A DNA stretch of 64,000 nt from contig NZ_FWXI01000014.1 of the NCBI RefSeq assembly GCF_900176355.1, forward strand, positions 1 through 64,000, written 5' to 3'. Below are positions 1-8,482 of this stretch, in pieces; position 1 is the first letter of the stretch; each line of letters begins with the position of its first letter. Under the pieces are notes generated by a model. It did not search any database. It had not been told where the DNA came from and saw only the letters and a list, made by a program, of their open reading frames with translations. Made by a program: the position numbers and the translations under genes. This DNA is from Sporomusa malonica. GTDB lineage: Bacteria > Bacillota > Negativicutes > Sporomusales > Sporomusaceae.

Positions 1-558
1 GCCAGGTAAATACTCGTAAAGACCAAAGAGGCCAAACAGTATAAAGATAATTGCGGCAAACCATTTTACTGCACGCTCGGGGATTCTTTTTCCTAGCACA
101 ATGCCGATGATAATGCCTATGCCGTCTGCTACCATCATACCGGTAGTCGTTCCTAGCCATACAGGGACAATGGCATTGAATTGAGCAGCTAATGCAACAG
201 TGGCCAGCTGTGTTTTATCTCCCATCTCGGCAATGAAAAAGGCAATGGCTACTGTCCAAAAGGGACTGCGTTTAGAAGCTCTGTCTTCGCCGTTAAGCTC
301 ATCACCACGGATTGTCCAAAGGCCGAAGATGATAAAGGATATGGCAGCCGCAATCTGGATGTAATTCATGGGAATGAAATGAGTCAAATAACTGCCGACA
401 ACTACGGCGAACAGATGGTTAAGAATTGTGGCAACAAATACGCCCCACATTACCGTTTGCCATTTGTAGCGAGTAGCAAAAGCCATGGCTAGAAGTTGAG
501 TCTTGTCGCCCATCTCTGCAAGAACTACAAAGACAAGCGAAGTCAAAAATACTGTCAT
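1..558 (-). CDS. GDT1/TMEM165 (UPF0016) family Mn2+/Ca2+ exporter, 3' truncated
   Basis: Partial gene: 186 codons from ATG at 558 run off the window edge. The protein is almost wholly hydrophobic and has two copies of the family signature E-x-G-D-K-T: AEMGDKTQLLA near the N terminus and AEMGDKTQLAT in the second half. Each lies at the start of a three-helix bundle, as in the duplicated UPF0016 fold. Family members are inner-membrane cation exporters that detoxify Mn2+ (Ca2+/H+ antiport in eukaryotes). The start follows a GGAGG ribosome site. The manganese riboswitch directly upstream strongly favours Mn2+ as the substrate. Only a few C-terminal residues should be missing. Confidence 0.9.
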   Translation of the reverse strand, partial: MTVFLTSLVFVVLAEMGDKTQLLAMAFATRYKWQTVMWGVFVATILNHLFAVVVGSYLTHFIPMNYIQIAAAISFIIFGLWTIRGDELNGEDRASKRSPFWTVAIAFFIAEMGDKTQLATVALAAQFNAIVPVWLGTTTGMMVADGIGIIIGIVLGKRIPERAVKWFAAIIFILFGLFGLYEYLPG

Positions 559-590
559 AATGAAGCCTCCTTAATGTGTTGTTATATATA

Positions 591-720
591 AAAAACGAGA
601 CCTTTAGTATGACCGTATTAGGCCATACTAAAGGTCTCGCTAATTGACAACTGTCAACAACAGAGCCAGATGATTGCTCATCAGTATGTTGACTCTGTTC
701 TATGAGCTACTCCCCTTTAG
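591..720 (-). promoter_or_regulatory. yybP-ykoY manganese riboswitch with overlapping terminator
   Basis: Read on the minus strand, the leader starts with the conserved AAAGGGGAGTAGC element (706-720) and closes with GCGAGACCTTTAG (628-640); CTAAAGG/CCTTTAG forms helix P1. The closing strand is also the 5' arm of a perfect 16-bp terminator stem (596-611 with 624-639) followed by a U-run. P1 and terminator therefore cannot form together. In this riboswitch class Mn2+ stabilises P1, so the inferred logic is that Mn2+ disrupts the terminator and turns the exporter on. Confidence 0.88.
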
Positions 721-740
721 GAGTGTTATATTATTTTTTT

Positions 741-769
741 ATTCTATAATAGACAAGCAGAAATGTCAA
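741..769 (-). promoter_or_regulatory. Sigma-A promoter of the Mn exporter/riboswitch
   Basis: On the minus strand, TTGACA (764-769) lies 17 bp from TAGAAT (741-746). This places the transcription start near 734, about 14 nt before the riboswitch aptamer. Confidence 0.7.
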
Positions 770-822
770 TGCTAAAATAGCCCTGATTGTGGTGGGATGG
801 CTGCAAATTATCACTTTTAGCG

Positions 823-1656
823 TTAGTCGCAATCACAATGAATTATGTGAGGATGCTGACAATCAGCCGTTTCGCTTTGAATCATTTCGAGGATTTCAAG
901 AAAGTGCTCGGCTTCACGACGGACATGATCAGCAAGTAATGGCGGGATTAGAGATAGCACCGCACATTGCTGAATTAACTCTTCGGCCGTTGCTTTAAAG
1001 TTCCTCAATTCTATGGTTGAATTAGTTACTTCTTTCTCAAATCGTGCAAAATCGTTGTTGGGACGGAAGTGCCAAAGCATACTATCAAAATCTCGGGCAT
1101 GCAGTTGGAGCTGATCAAATTTGTCACTAAGGGTATTTGACGTGTTCAGAACCTCCCGTTCAGATGGATCAAGTAACCCACGGATGAACTTCAGATGGTC
1201 GGCCATAATCCTTAGCCAGAACACGTTTTCACTCACAATAGCATCAACAGGATATTTCATTTCACCGGATTGAATTTTTCCCAGCACCTTAAGAAAATAC
1301 ATAGCTTCGCGAGACACATGGTCAATGAGTAAAGGATAGTTAGCACCACCGCGAATTTTGCATTCAATCAAAAGATGAAGGAGATGTCTTTTAAAGCAAA
1401 AAATATTTTTAACGGCTATAATAACTCGTTCAATAAAACGTTCAAAATTGCTGTCACAATTAATACGAGCTGCTGTATTTTCGAGGTCTTCGAAGACATT
1501 ATAGAATCCCTGTGCTTCACTGATTAATTGAGTCTGGTCGCAAGGTAGCCCGAGTTTAATAAACAAAGCATGTTCCTTCATTATGCGAAGCCAGAATCTA
1601 ACTTCGTGCACAGTTAGGGGAACAAAAGGTTGTACTTCCTTACAAAAAATGTCCAA
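823..1656 (-). CDS. DUF2935 family protein
   Basis: 277 aa built of two homologous helical repeats. Each opens with a [FW]-W-L-R-I-M-x-[DE]-H pattern (residues about 20-30 and 147-157) and ends with an H-V-[SR]-R-E-A-x-[HY]-F-L motif. This is the DUF2935 family, whose solved members are ferritin-like helical bundles with His/Glu metal sites. The physiological role is not established. The C terminus is rich in His, Cys and Asp (HPHIIHCDCD), which could bind metal. It is a lone gene ending 135 bp before the ykvA-like gene on the same strand. Confidence 0.85.
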   Translation of the reverse strand: MDIFCKEVQPFVPLTVHEVRFWLRIMKEHALFIKLGLPCDQTQLISEAQGFYNVFEDLENTAARINCDSNFERFIERVIIAVKNIFCFKRHLLHLLIECKIRGGANYPLLIDHVSREAMYFLKVLGKIQSGEMKYPVDAIVSENVFWLRIMADHLKFIRGLLDPSEREVLNTSNTLSDKFDQLQLHARDFDSMLWHFRPNNDFARFEKEVTNSTIELRNFKATAEELIQQCAVLSLIPPLLADHVRREAEHFLEILEMIQSETADCQHPHIIHCDCD

Positions 1657-1790
1657 CAGTAGTCCCTCCCACTAAAATCTGTATTTGCTACATAATATGT
1701 AAATTACGGCTTAATGGTTACTACTGTGGATAAATCTATCATATCAGCACGTTATCTCTTACCACTCAAGGCTTCGCAAATATTTGAGGC

Positions 1791-2192
1791 TTATTTAATC
1801 CAATCGTACAGGGCATAAAGGACTAGAAGCCATAGCATAACAATGATATATGTCGCAAGCCACATCTTGGGCTTTATAGTGGGTGGATTCTTCTTTGCTT
1901 CTTCGCGGCAAGCGTCTAACACGCTAGTCGGCATCAGCCTTATTGCGAGGGCTATACCAAGTGGCAGAAGGATTACTTCATCCAAATAGCCTAGAACTGG
2001 AATGAAGTCAGGAATTAAATCTATTGGGCTTAATGCGTAACCGACAATAATGGCGGCAAAAATCTTAGCATAGAGCGGTGTCTGTGGATGCTTCAGTGCA
2101 AAGTACATAGCAATTACATCGCTCTTAAGCTTTCGCGCCCATTGTTTGAGCCGTTGGTTTAGCACCTGCTCTCTGGACTTTTCTTCTTCCAT
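1791..2192 (-). CDS. YkvA family (DUF1232) small membrane protein
   Basis: 133 aa. The centre carries the DUF1232 core Y-x-L-S-P-I-D-L-I-P-D-F-I-P-V-L-G (residues about 52-68), a hydrophobic hairpin typical of YkvA proteins, and a second transmembrane helix lies at the C terminus (about 112-130). The N terminus is charged and probably cytoplasmic. No function is established for the family. The ATG at 2192 follows a GGAGGT ribosome site. Transcribed alone, divergently from the sigma-54 activator. Confidence 0.82.
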   Translation of the reverse strand: MEEEKSREQVLNQRLKQWARKLKSDVIAMYFALKHPQTPLYAKIFAAIIVGYALSPIDLIPDFIPVLGYLDEVILLPLGIALAIRLMPTSVLDACREEAKKNPPTIKPKMWLATYIIVMLWLLVLYALYDWIK

Positions 2193-2435
2193 CTATCGAG
2201 ACCTCCGTACATCTTTTACTGTAATTGTTACATACGATGCGGGAGGTTTCAATATTTTAGATTACTGGCAGACAAAATGCGAACAGAGCTAAGAATAAAG
2301 TAGGCGATTATGGTTGGAAGGTAGGACGCAATAATCATAATCGATTTTTTTATTGATAAAACAATATATATTAGATATAGTGAGTATACATAAGTCATGA
2401 TTAGCTTTGAAATATTTAAGGCCTAGGGGGGAGTT

Positions 2436-4349
2436 ATGGGAAATCTACGCGACCATCGTAAAATTAGTGTAGCTCTGATTTCAACATATGATGACATGAC
2501 AAAGACTTTTGTCATGTTAGCCGAACAAGAAGGATTGAACCCTTATATTGCTTCGGCAACGCTAGAAAAAGCTGCGGCAATTGCCAAGGAAATATCTCCT
2601 ACCACTGATGTCATTATAAGTCGTGGTGGGACTGCCGAATATATAAAAAAAGTGGTGGATATTCCTGTAGTCTCTGTTCCTATCACTTCATTTGATGCTA
2701 TCCGCTCGATCTATGAAGTAAAAGATCGTTTTGATGAACTTGCCTTTTTTAATTATCGGGATAAGATGTATGGAATCAGGGATATTGAAAAAATGTTTAG
2801 TATTAAGATTCATGAATATATTTTCGTCTCCGAACAGGATATTGAAGATGGGCTTAGGGATGCAAAGAGCAAGGGTTTGAAGATAGCAATAGGCGGTATA
2901 ATTATAAAGAACTTAGCTGCTGCCTACGGCCTAGAAGGTAAACTGATAAAAAGCGGTGAAGAGGCAGTTTATCTTTCGGTGCGCGAAGCAGTCCATTTGG
3001 CTCAAGTTCGACTCATAGAGCAAAGCCGGGCAGCTAGGATCAAAGGGGTACTCGATTCAATTGCTGAAGGTATTATTGTTACTGATGAACAAAATCAAGT
3101 CGTTATGTATAATCCGGCAGCTGAAAAGATATTTAAGATTCCTTGTGAGCAAGTTATTGGGCAGGCAGTTCAAACGGTTATTCCTAATACCAGGATGCAT
3201 AACGTGTTTGAAACTGGTGAGCCTGAAATGGCTGTTCTGCAAAAAATTCATGGGGGCAATATCGCTACAAACCGGATACCACTAGTTTTTGATGAAAAAA
3301 TTATCGGAGTGGTAAGCACTTTCGAAGACGTCACTGCAATTCAACGATTGGAGCAACAAATCCGTAAGCAGATGCATGTGAAGGGGTTTGTAGCCAAGAA
3401 TAGTTTCGAAGATATATTGACTGTTAATTCTGCTATGCAGGAAGTAAAGGAATTAGCTGCTTTATACTCAACTACGGATTCTAGTGTACTTATTGAAGGT
3501 GAATCAGGCACAGGTAAGGAACTGTTTGCACAAAGTGTCCACAATGCCAGCAGACGTTCTGCGGGACCATTTGTTGCCGTCAATTGTGCTGCGATACCTG
3601 AGCATCTTCTAGAAAGCGAGTTATTCGGCTATGAAGGCGGAGCCTTTACCGGTGCTCGAAAAGAAGGAAAGCAGGGTTTATTTGAATTGGCCCATAAAGG
3701 TACCATTTTTTTGGATGAAATAGGCGAGATTCCACAGTCTTTGCAAGCCAGGTTGTTGAGGGTGCTTCAAGAAAAGGAAATAATGCGGGTTGGCGGTGAC
3801 AAAATACTACCTGTTGATATTCGTATTATTAGCGCAACAAATAAGGATTTAGAAAAAAGAGTGTCACAAGGTGAATTTCGCGACGATCTATACTATCGAT
3901 TGAATGTATTTAATCTAAAAATACCGCCGCTTAGAGAGCGAAAAGAAGATATATTTTTGCTTGCCAAGGCGTTTTTGTCTAAAACTGACTCTAGAATAAA
4001 TCTTGACGGTGCAGATAGAGCAATAAAAAATATGCTGCTAAGCTATGATTGGCCAGGCAATATCAGAGAGCTGCAAAATGTAATGGAGAGACTGGCGTTA
4101 TTGGCTAGCCGACCTTTGGGCGAGCTTCGTTGGGCAGAGATGCTGCATAAGGTAATGCTAACGCCAGCTGTAGACGACATGACTATTACTATCAGGGTAG
4201 ATGTGGGGCGAGGCCTAAAACCCGCCATTAATCATGTAGAGAAAACGATTATTGGAATAATGATGGCAAGATGTGAGCAGAACCAAGATATCGTAGCAAA
4301 GAAACTAGGTATTGGGCGTACTAGCCTTTGGCGAAAAGGCAAAGATTAA
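2436..4349 (+). CDS. Sigma-54-dependent transcriptional activator (PrpR_N-PAS-AAA+-HTH)
   Basis: 637 aa enhancer-binding protein. Residues about 10-190 match the PrpR N-terminal sensor domain (ligand domain of the propionate-catabolism activator). A PAS domain follows (about 203-300). The AAA+ domain has Walker A GESGTGKE (355-362), the sigma-54 contact loop GAFTGA (402-407) and Walker [10 protein letters not shown]. The C-terminal Fis-type helix-turn-helix ends [14 protein letters not shown]. Such proteins bind upstream enhancers and use ATP to open sigma-54 promoters when the sensor binds its ligand. The next transcription unit has a sigma-54 promoter, so it is the obvious target. The inducer is unknown; by analogy with PrpR it could be a small organic acid or a CoA-pathway intermediate. 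Confidence 0.92.
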   Translation: MGNLRDHRKISVALISTYDDMTKTFVMLAEQEGLNPYIASATLEKAAAIAKEISPTTDVIISRGGTAEYIKKVVDIPVVSVPITSFDAIRSIYEVKDRFDELAFFNYRDKMYGIRDIEKMFSIKIHEYIFVSEQDIEDGLRDAKSKGLKIAIGGIIIKNLAAAYGLEGKLIKSGEEAVYLSVREAVHLAQVRLIEQSRAARIKGVLDSIAEGIIVTDEQNQVVMYNPAAEKIFKIPCEQVIGQAVQTVIPNTRMHNVFETGEPEMAVLQKIHGGNIATNRIPLVFDEKIIGVVSTFEDVTAIQRLEQQIRKQMHVKGFVAKNSFEDILTVNSAMQEVKELAALYSTTDSSVLIEGESGTGKELFAQSVHNASRRSAGPFVAVNCAAIPEHLLESELFGYEGGAFTGARKEGKQGLFELAHKGTIFLDEIGEIPQSLQARLLRVLQEKEIMRVGGDKILPVDIRIISATNKDLEKRVSQGEFRDDLYYRLNVFNLKIPPLRERKEDIFLLAKAFLSKTDSRINLDGADRAIKNMLLSYDWPGNIRELQNVMERLALLASRPLGELRWAEMLHKVMLTPAVDDMTITIRVDVGRGLKPAINHVEKTIIGIMMARCEQNQDIVAKKLGIGRTSLWRKGKD

Positions 4350-4404
4350 CAAGAGTTCGTAGGTTTAAATACTGATTTAGTATTCCGGGGCATCTTATTG
4401 AAGT

Positions 4405-4440
4405 AAGGTTCCGTAAACTTTTGGTTTACGGAACCTTTTT
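4405..4440 (+). terminator. Intrinsic terminator after the sigma-54 activator
   Basis: Perfect 14-bp stem (4405-4418 with 4424-4437), 5-nt loop and a T-run to 4440. It isolates the activator gene from the sigma-54 unit downstream. Confidence 0.85.
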
Positions 4441-4479
4441 CTTATGCTGTCATACCTTTGAAGCTTGTTCCAAAATAAG

Positions 4480-4511
4480 AATTTCTGTTTCCATAAATGA
4501 AAACAGAAATT
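4480..4511 (+). promoter_or_regulatory. Candidate enhancer (UAS) for the sigma-54 activator
   Basis: Perfect 11-bp inverted repeat AATTTCTGTTT / AAACAGAAATT (4480-4490 and 4501-4511) with a 10-bp spacer. It is centred about 145 bp upstream of the predicted start of the sigma-54 promoter, a normal enhancer distance. Assignment as the activator's site is inference from position and symmetry. Confidence 0.5.
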
Positions 4512-4613
4512 TATCGGATAATCTAAAGGGCTTGTGAACTGTCGTTGTTTGATGGAAATTCCAAAATTGAAAAGTGCATCGCGAAATATAGTGAATTTTG
4601 AAGAGTTTTCGTG

Positions 4614-4630
4614 TTGGCATGCTTTTTGCG
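4614..4630 (+). promoter_or_regulatory. Sigma-54 (-24/-12) promoter
   Basis: TTGGCAT followed by TTTGC, with the invariant GG (4616-4617) and GC (4628-4629) separated by exactly 10 bp, matches the TGGCAC-N5-TTGCW consensus at nearly every position. Transcription should start near 4640. It faces the MFS/CoA-transferase/lyase genes. Confidence 0.88.
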
Positions 4631-4765
4631 ATGTATATAGCATGAAAGAACTAGATTGGGGGTGCGGGTATTTATAATGGTAAACGTGTCTAGAATAAGG
4701 TGATTCCAGAACCCGATTATGAAACGCTAAAAAAGAAAGAATTTGAAAAGAAAGAGGCGAAAAAA

Positions 4766-6094
4766 ATGTCAGGCAAAATGACACAGTATCGTTGGTGGGT
4801 GATGGCATTTATCTTTGTAATCTATACTATAGCGAATGCTGATCGTGCGAATATCGGGTTTGCTTTACCGTATATCAGAAAAGAGTTTGCAATGAGTAAT
4901 ACCGAGGCAGGCGCTATTATCAGTTTGTTTTTCGCTGGGTATTCAATCGGGCAAATCCCTTCAGGTTTTCTGATCCGTAAGTTTGGTATGCGATCTATGT
5001 TTAGCATGGGAATGTTATTAACTTCTATCTTCACCGGACTTCTTGGATTTGCCGGCAACGCGTTTCATTTTAAGGCTCTCCGTCTGTTGATAGGACTGGC
5101 TGAATCGCCCGTCGTAGTCGGCTGTACGACAACAATTAATCAATGGTTCCCGCCAAAGGAAAAAGGAACAGCCACAGGAATGTTCCTGGCGGGATCGAAG
5201 CTTGGTCCGTTGATTGTTCCCCCGATATGTGCATGGATCATACTCACATTTGGCTGGCGAGAGATTTTCATCGCGTTCATGATCCCGGGAGTGCTCTTAT
5301 CTGTATTTTGGTATATCATGGTAAACAATAAACCGGAAGAAAGCAGATTTGTTTCACAAAAGGAAGTAGAGTATATCCATAGTTCTGAAAATGTAGCGAT
5401 GGAAAAGAAAAATACAGAAAAAAAGAGCGAATACAAGCTCTGGTGGTTGGATAAAATCGTACGCGCCAAAAAAGTCGAACCTCTTGTCAATTCCAAGCAG
5501 ATATTTCGTTCTTGGGATATATATGGGGCTGCAATGGGTTACTTCTTCATGGTTGGTATTGTCAGTGTGCTGATGTCTTGGCTTCCTAGCTACCTGGTGA
5601 ATGTCAAGCAATTTGCAATCATGAAGACGGCATTTGTGTCTGCATCCCCCTTCGCCGGAACTGTGGTAGGAAATTTTCTCGGTGGCTGGGTTTCGGACAG
5701 ATTCTTAAATAAGCGTCGTAAGCCGCTTATGATGGTTACCGCACTGTCAACGACTATCATGATGTATTCCTTGGTATATGCTCCTGCCGACGCATATTTA
5801 TTGGCATTGCTTTTATTTGGCACAGGATTCTTGCTTAGCGTAGGATATTCGGCTTTTGCAGTTTATCCTATGGGGCGGACTACTAAAGAGGCTTATCCGG
5901 TTGCCTGGGGCATCGTTAATACCGGCGGACAACTGGGGGGAACATGCTTTCCGCTGATAGTGGGAATGATTCTGGACAAATTTAACTGGGATGTGGTTTT
6001 TGCCTCTTTGGCGTTCGGTTCATTCATCTGTCTGCTGATTGTTTCTACAATCATCGAACCTGTCGAGGATCCTTTGGAAAAACCGCACTCTTAG
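4766..6094 (+). CDS. MFS transporter, anion:cation symporter family
   Basis: 442 aa with 12 predicted membrane helices and a long central cytoplasmic loop. The segment DRANIGFALPYIRKEF in the first helix and the loop-2 motif G-x-L-I-R-K-F-G-M-R-S are typical of the ACS family, which takes up organic anions such as hexuronates, glucarate and phthalate. The ATG at 4766 is preferred: it has a GAGG site 8 nt upstream. An upstream in-frame GTG (4700) would add 22 very charged residues; it overlaps the stop of an 8-codon upstream ORF (4677-4703) and so could be used by translational coupling. First gene after the sigma-54 promoter, followed by acyl-CoA enzymes, so the cargo is probably the acid they degrade. 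Confidence 0.88.
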   Translation: MSGKMTQYRWWVMAFIFVIYTIANADRANIGFALPYIRKEFAMSNTEAGAIISLFFAGYSIGQIPSGFLIRKFGMRSMFSMGMLLTSIFTGLLGFAGNAFHFKALRLLIGLAESPVVVGCTTTINQWFPPKEKGTATGMFLAGSKLGPLIVPPICAWIILTFGWREIFIAFMIPGVLLSVFWYIMVNNKPEESRFVSQKEVEYIHSSENVAMEKKNTEKKSEYKLWWLDKIVRAKKVEPLVNSKQIFRSWDIYGAAMGYFFMVGIVSVLMSWLPSYLVNVKQFAIMKTAFVSASPFAGTVVGNFLGGWVSDRFLNKRRKPLMMVTALSTTIMMYSLVYAPADAYLLALLLFGTGFLLSVGYSAFAVYPMGRTTKEAYPVAWGIVNTGGQLGGTCFPLIVGMILDKFNWDVVFASLAFGSFICLLIVSTIIEPVEDPLEKPHS

Positions 6095-6175
6095 TAAGGT
6101 GAAAATTAGCGCCTGCTTACGTATATCTTTGAAAAAGTTATTGTTTAATATAAAGTTTGTAAGGGAGAGGTAATT

Positions 6176-7375
6176 ATGTTGGATAGAAAAGGTGCGCTGG
6201 AAGGCTTAACGGTATTAGATTTGACTAGGGTCTTGGCGGGCCCGTTTTGTACCATGATGCTTGCAGACATGGGTGCTAATGTAATTAAGATTGAACAGGC
6301 AGGCACAGGCGCTGATGAACGACAAATGGGTCCTTTTTTAAATGGGGAAAGCGCCTATTTTATGAACTTAAACCGTAATAAAAAGGGAGTAACCCTAAAT
6401 TTAAAATCTTCTAAAGGCAAGGAAATTTTTATAGGCCTTGTAAAAAATGCCGACATAGTAATTGAAAATTATCGTCCTGGCACCATGGAAAAGCTTGGCT
6501 TGGGCTATGATGTGTTAAAAGAAATTAACCCAGGAATTATTTATGCAGCCATCTCGGGATTCGGACACTCTGGACCATATACCAAGCGTCCTGGCTATGA
6601 CATTATTGCCCAGGCTATGAGTGGGTTGATGAGCACCACCGGCTGGCCGGGCGGCCAGCCTACCCGGTCAGGAACAGCTATGGGGGATGTTTTGGGAGGT
6701 CTGTCGGCAGCCATTGGTATTTTATCAGCCGTGCATAATAGGACTTATACTCAGAAGGGACAGAAAGTTGACGTAGCTTTAGTTGATTCGGCAGTTGCAA
6801 GCCTGGAAATCATAAATATGATTTATTTCACGGAAAATCGGCTGCCGCAGCGCATAGGTAACCGTTATGAATCGGTTTATCCTTATGACTCATTCCAAGC
6901 TAAGGATGATCTAGTTATTATTGCAGGCGGCAATGATAAATTATGGCAACTGTTCTGCGGCGTGATAGGTCGTCCCGAGCTAGCTGACCATCCTGAGTAT
7001 CAACGTACGCGCGACCGGGTAAAAAATCATGTTGCAGTGAAGAAGATCGTAGAGGAATGGACTTGTTCCCGGACTGTCAGCGAAATAGTCGAACAACTAT
7101 TAGCTACCGGGATTCCTGCTGCACCTATCTATACGATTGAGCAGGTAGCTAACGATCCTCACATTGCTGGAGCAAGAGAGATGTTTGTACAAACAGAACA
7201 CCCCAAGGCCGGTTCCATCAAACTTACCGGCTCTCATATTAAGCTTTCCGATACAAAACCAGGTATTCGGACACCATCGCCTGCTTTGGGCGAGCACAAC
7301 CAAGAAGTGCTCTCTAGACTGCTTGGGCTTACGGACAGTGACCTCCAGGCTCTTAAAGAAGAAGGCGTAATCTAA
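6176..7375 (+). CDS. CaiB/BaiF family (family III) CoA-transferase
   Basis: 399 aa, the usual length. The N terminus has the family pattern L-x-G-L-x-V-L-D-L-[ST]-R-V-L-A-G-P and the nucleotide-binding stretch ADMGANVIKIE. Asp171 in GTAMGDVLGG aligns with the catalytic aspartate that forms the acyl-anhydride in formyl-CoA transferase. These enzymes move CoA from a donor such as succinyl-CoA or acetyl-CoA to a carboxylic acid. The acceptor cannot be read from sequence. Placement between an organic-anion importer and a 3-hydroxyacyl-CoA lyase suggests it activates the imported acid. The ATG follows GGGAGAGG. Confidence 0.92.
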   Translation: MLDRKGALEGLTVLDLTRVLAGPFCTMMLADMGANVIKIEQAGTGADERQMGPFLNGESAYFMNLNRNKKGVTLNLKSSKGKEIFIGLVKNADIVIENYRPGTMEKLGLGYDVLKEINPGIIYAAISGFGHSGPYTKRPGYDIIAQAMSGLMSTTGWPGGQPTRSGTAMGDVLGGLSAAIGILSAVHNRTYTQKGQKVDVALVDSAVASLEIINMIYFTENRLPQRIGNRYESVYPYDSFQAKDDLVIIAGGNDKLWQLFCGVIGRPELADHPEYQRTRDRVKNHVAVKKIVEEWTCSRTVSEIVEQLLATGIPAAPIYTIEQVANDPHIAGAREMFVQTEHPKAGSIKLTGSHIKLSDTKPGIRTPSPALGEHNQEVLSRLLGLTDSDLQALKEEGVI

Positions 7376-7403
7376 TTTTTGGATCCAGACAGGAGTGAAG
7401 AAT

Positions 7404-8315
7404 TTGTTTACATTGCCGGAGCAAGTTAAAATTGTTGAGGTAGGACCTAGAGACGGCTTTCAAAATATTAAACAATATATTGCTACAGAGACGAAGTTGA
7501 GTATCATTGAAACTATGGTTGCGGCAGGCGTGACTTCGATGGAAGTAACATCTTTCGTTCACCCTAAAGCTATTCCGCAAATGGCAGATGCGGCGCAAGT
7601 TGCGGAGACTGTTGCTAGCAAGTACCAAAATACAGCTTTTAAGCCAATCGCCTTGGTCCCCAATCTTACCGGTGGCAAAAAAGCTTATTCTACAGGGATA
7701 CGGGAAGTATCGTATGTAATTTCCGCCAGTGAAAAACACAACCTGGAAAACATTAATCGGACACACATACAATCATTAGAAGATCTAAGCAACATCGTAA
7801 AAGAATTGCCTGACTTAAAAGTCAGGTTGGATGTCGCTACATCTTTTGGATGTCCGTTCTTAGGCAGAGTGGATGACGGTTTGGTGACTAATCTCATTCA
7901 GGAAGCCGTGAAATTAGGGATAAAAACTGTTGTATTATGTGATACCATCGGTGTGGCTGACCCCTTATTGGTTTACAATCTTGCGTCCAAAGTGAAAACC
8001 ACGTTCTCCAATGTTGAAGTGGGTTTACATCTGCATGATACGCGCGGCATGGCTCTCGCGAACACTTTAGCAGGGTTAGAGGCAGGAATCACCATTTTTG
8101 AGGCTTCTGTAGGTGGTCTTGGGGGATGTCCGTTTGCTCCCGGTGCGGCCGGTAACGCTGCAACCGAAGATCTAATCAACATGTTTCATGCTATGGGGAT
8201 AAAAACGGATATTGATTTAAGCAAGTATATTGAAGCAACCAGAATAGTACGCGAGAAAGTTCAGGATGTATTGACGAGTCGCATGGCCTATGCTTGTTCA
8301 TATAAACATATATAG
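7404..8315 (+). CDS. Hydroxymethylglutaryl-CoA lyase family enzyme
   Basis: 303 aa DRE-TIM-type barrel. Visible motifs: V-G-P-R-D-G-F-Q-N (catalytic Asp), S-F-V-H-P, the metal-binding H-L-H-D, and the HMGL signature G-G-L-G-G-C-P-F-A-P-G-A-A-G-N with the active-site Cys. HMG-CoA lyase gives acetyl-CoA plus acetoacetate; close relatives cleave citramalyl-CoA and other 3-hydroxy-3-methylacyl-CoAs, so the exact substrate is open. TTG at 7404 is chosen because AGGAG (7391-7395) lies 8 nt upstream; the GTG at 7395 overlaps that site. Third gene of the sigma-54 unit, 28 bp after the CoA-transferase. Confidence 0.9.
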   Translation: MFTLPEQVKIVEVGPRDGFQNIKQYIATETKLSIIETMVAAGVTSMEVTSFVHPKAIPQMADAAQVAETVASKYQNTAFKPIALVPNLTGGKKAYSTGIREVSYVISASEKHNLENINRTHIQSLEDLSNIVKELPDLKVRLDVATSFGCPFLGRVDDGLVTNLIQEAVKLGIKTVVLCDTIGVADPLLVYNLASKVKTTFSNVEVGLHLHDTRGMALANTLAGLEAGITIFEASVGGLGGCPFAPGAAGNAATEDLINMFHAMGIKTDIDLSKYIEATRIVREKVQDVLTSRMAYACSYKHI

Positions 8316-8331
8316 TCCTGTTTGATTGATT

Positions 8332-8366
8332 ATAGGCGGTCAGGCCTTTAGGGGCTGATCGCCTAT
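8332..8366 (+). terminator. Hairpin after the lyase gene, probable transcription stop
   Basis: A 12-bp stem (8332-8343 with 8355-8366) with one G-U pair and a short loop. It lacks a clear T-run, so termination efficiency is uncertain. Confidence 0.45.
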
Positions 8367-8390
8367 CTCCATAGTATCAGCATTGTACGG

Positions 8391-8420
8391 TTTACTATTT
8401 TGGTAGCTTATAGCTATAAT
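8391..8420 (+). promoter_or_regulatory. Probable sigma-A promoter of the AEC transporter gene
   Basis: TTTACT (8391-8396), 18-bp spacer, perfect TATAAT (8415-8420), about 60 bp before the next gene. This suggests that gene is transcribed independently of the sigma-54 unit. Confidence 0.5.
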
Positions 8421-8482
8421 GGGAGAGACAGATCGAAAAGCCGTGAGAATTGTACACTTGATTGCTTGACTAAAAAAGGGGG

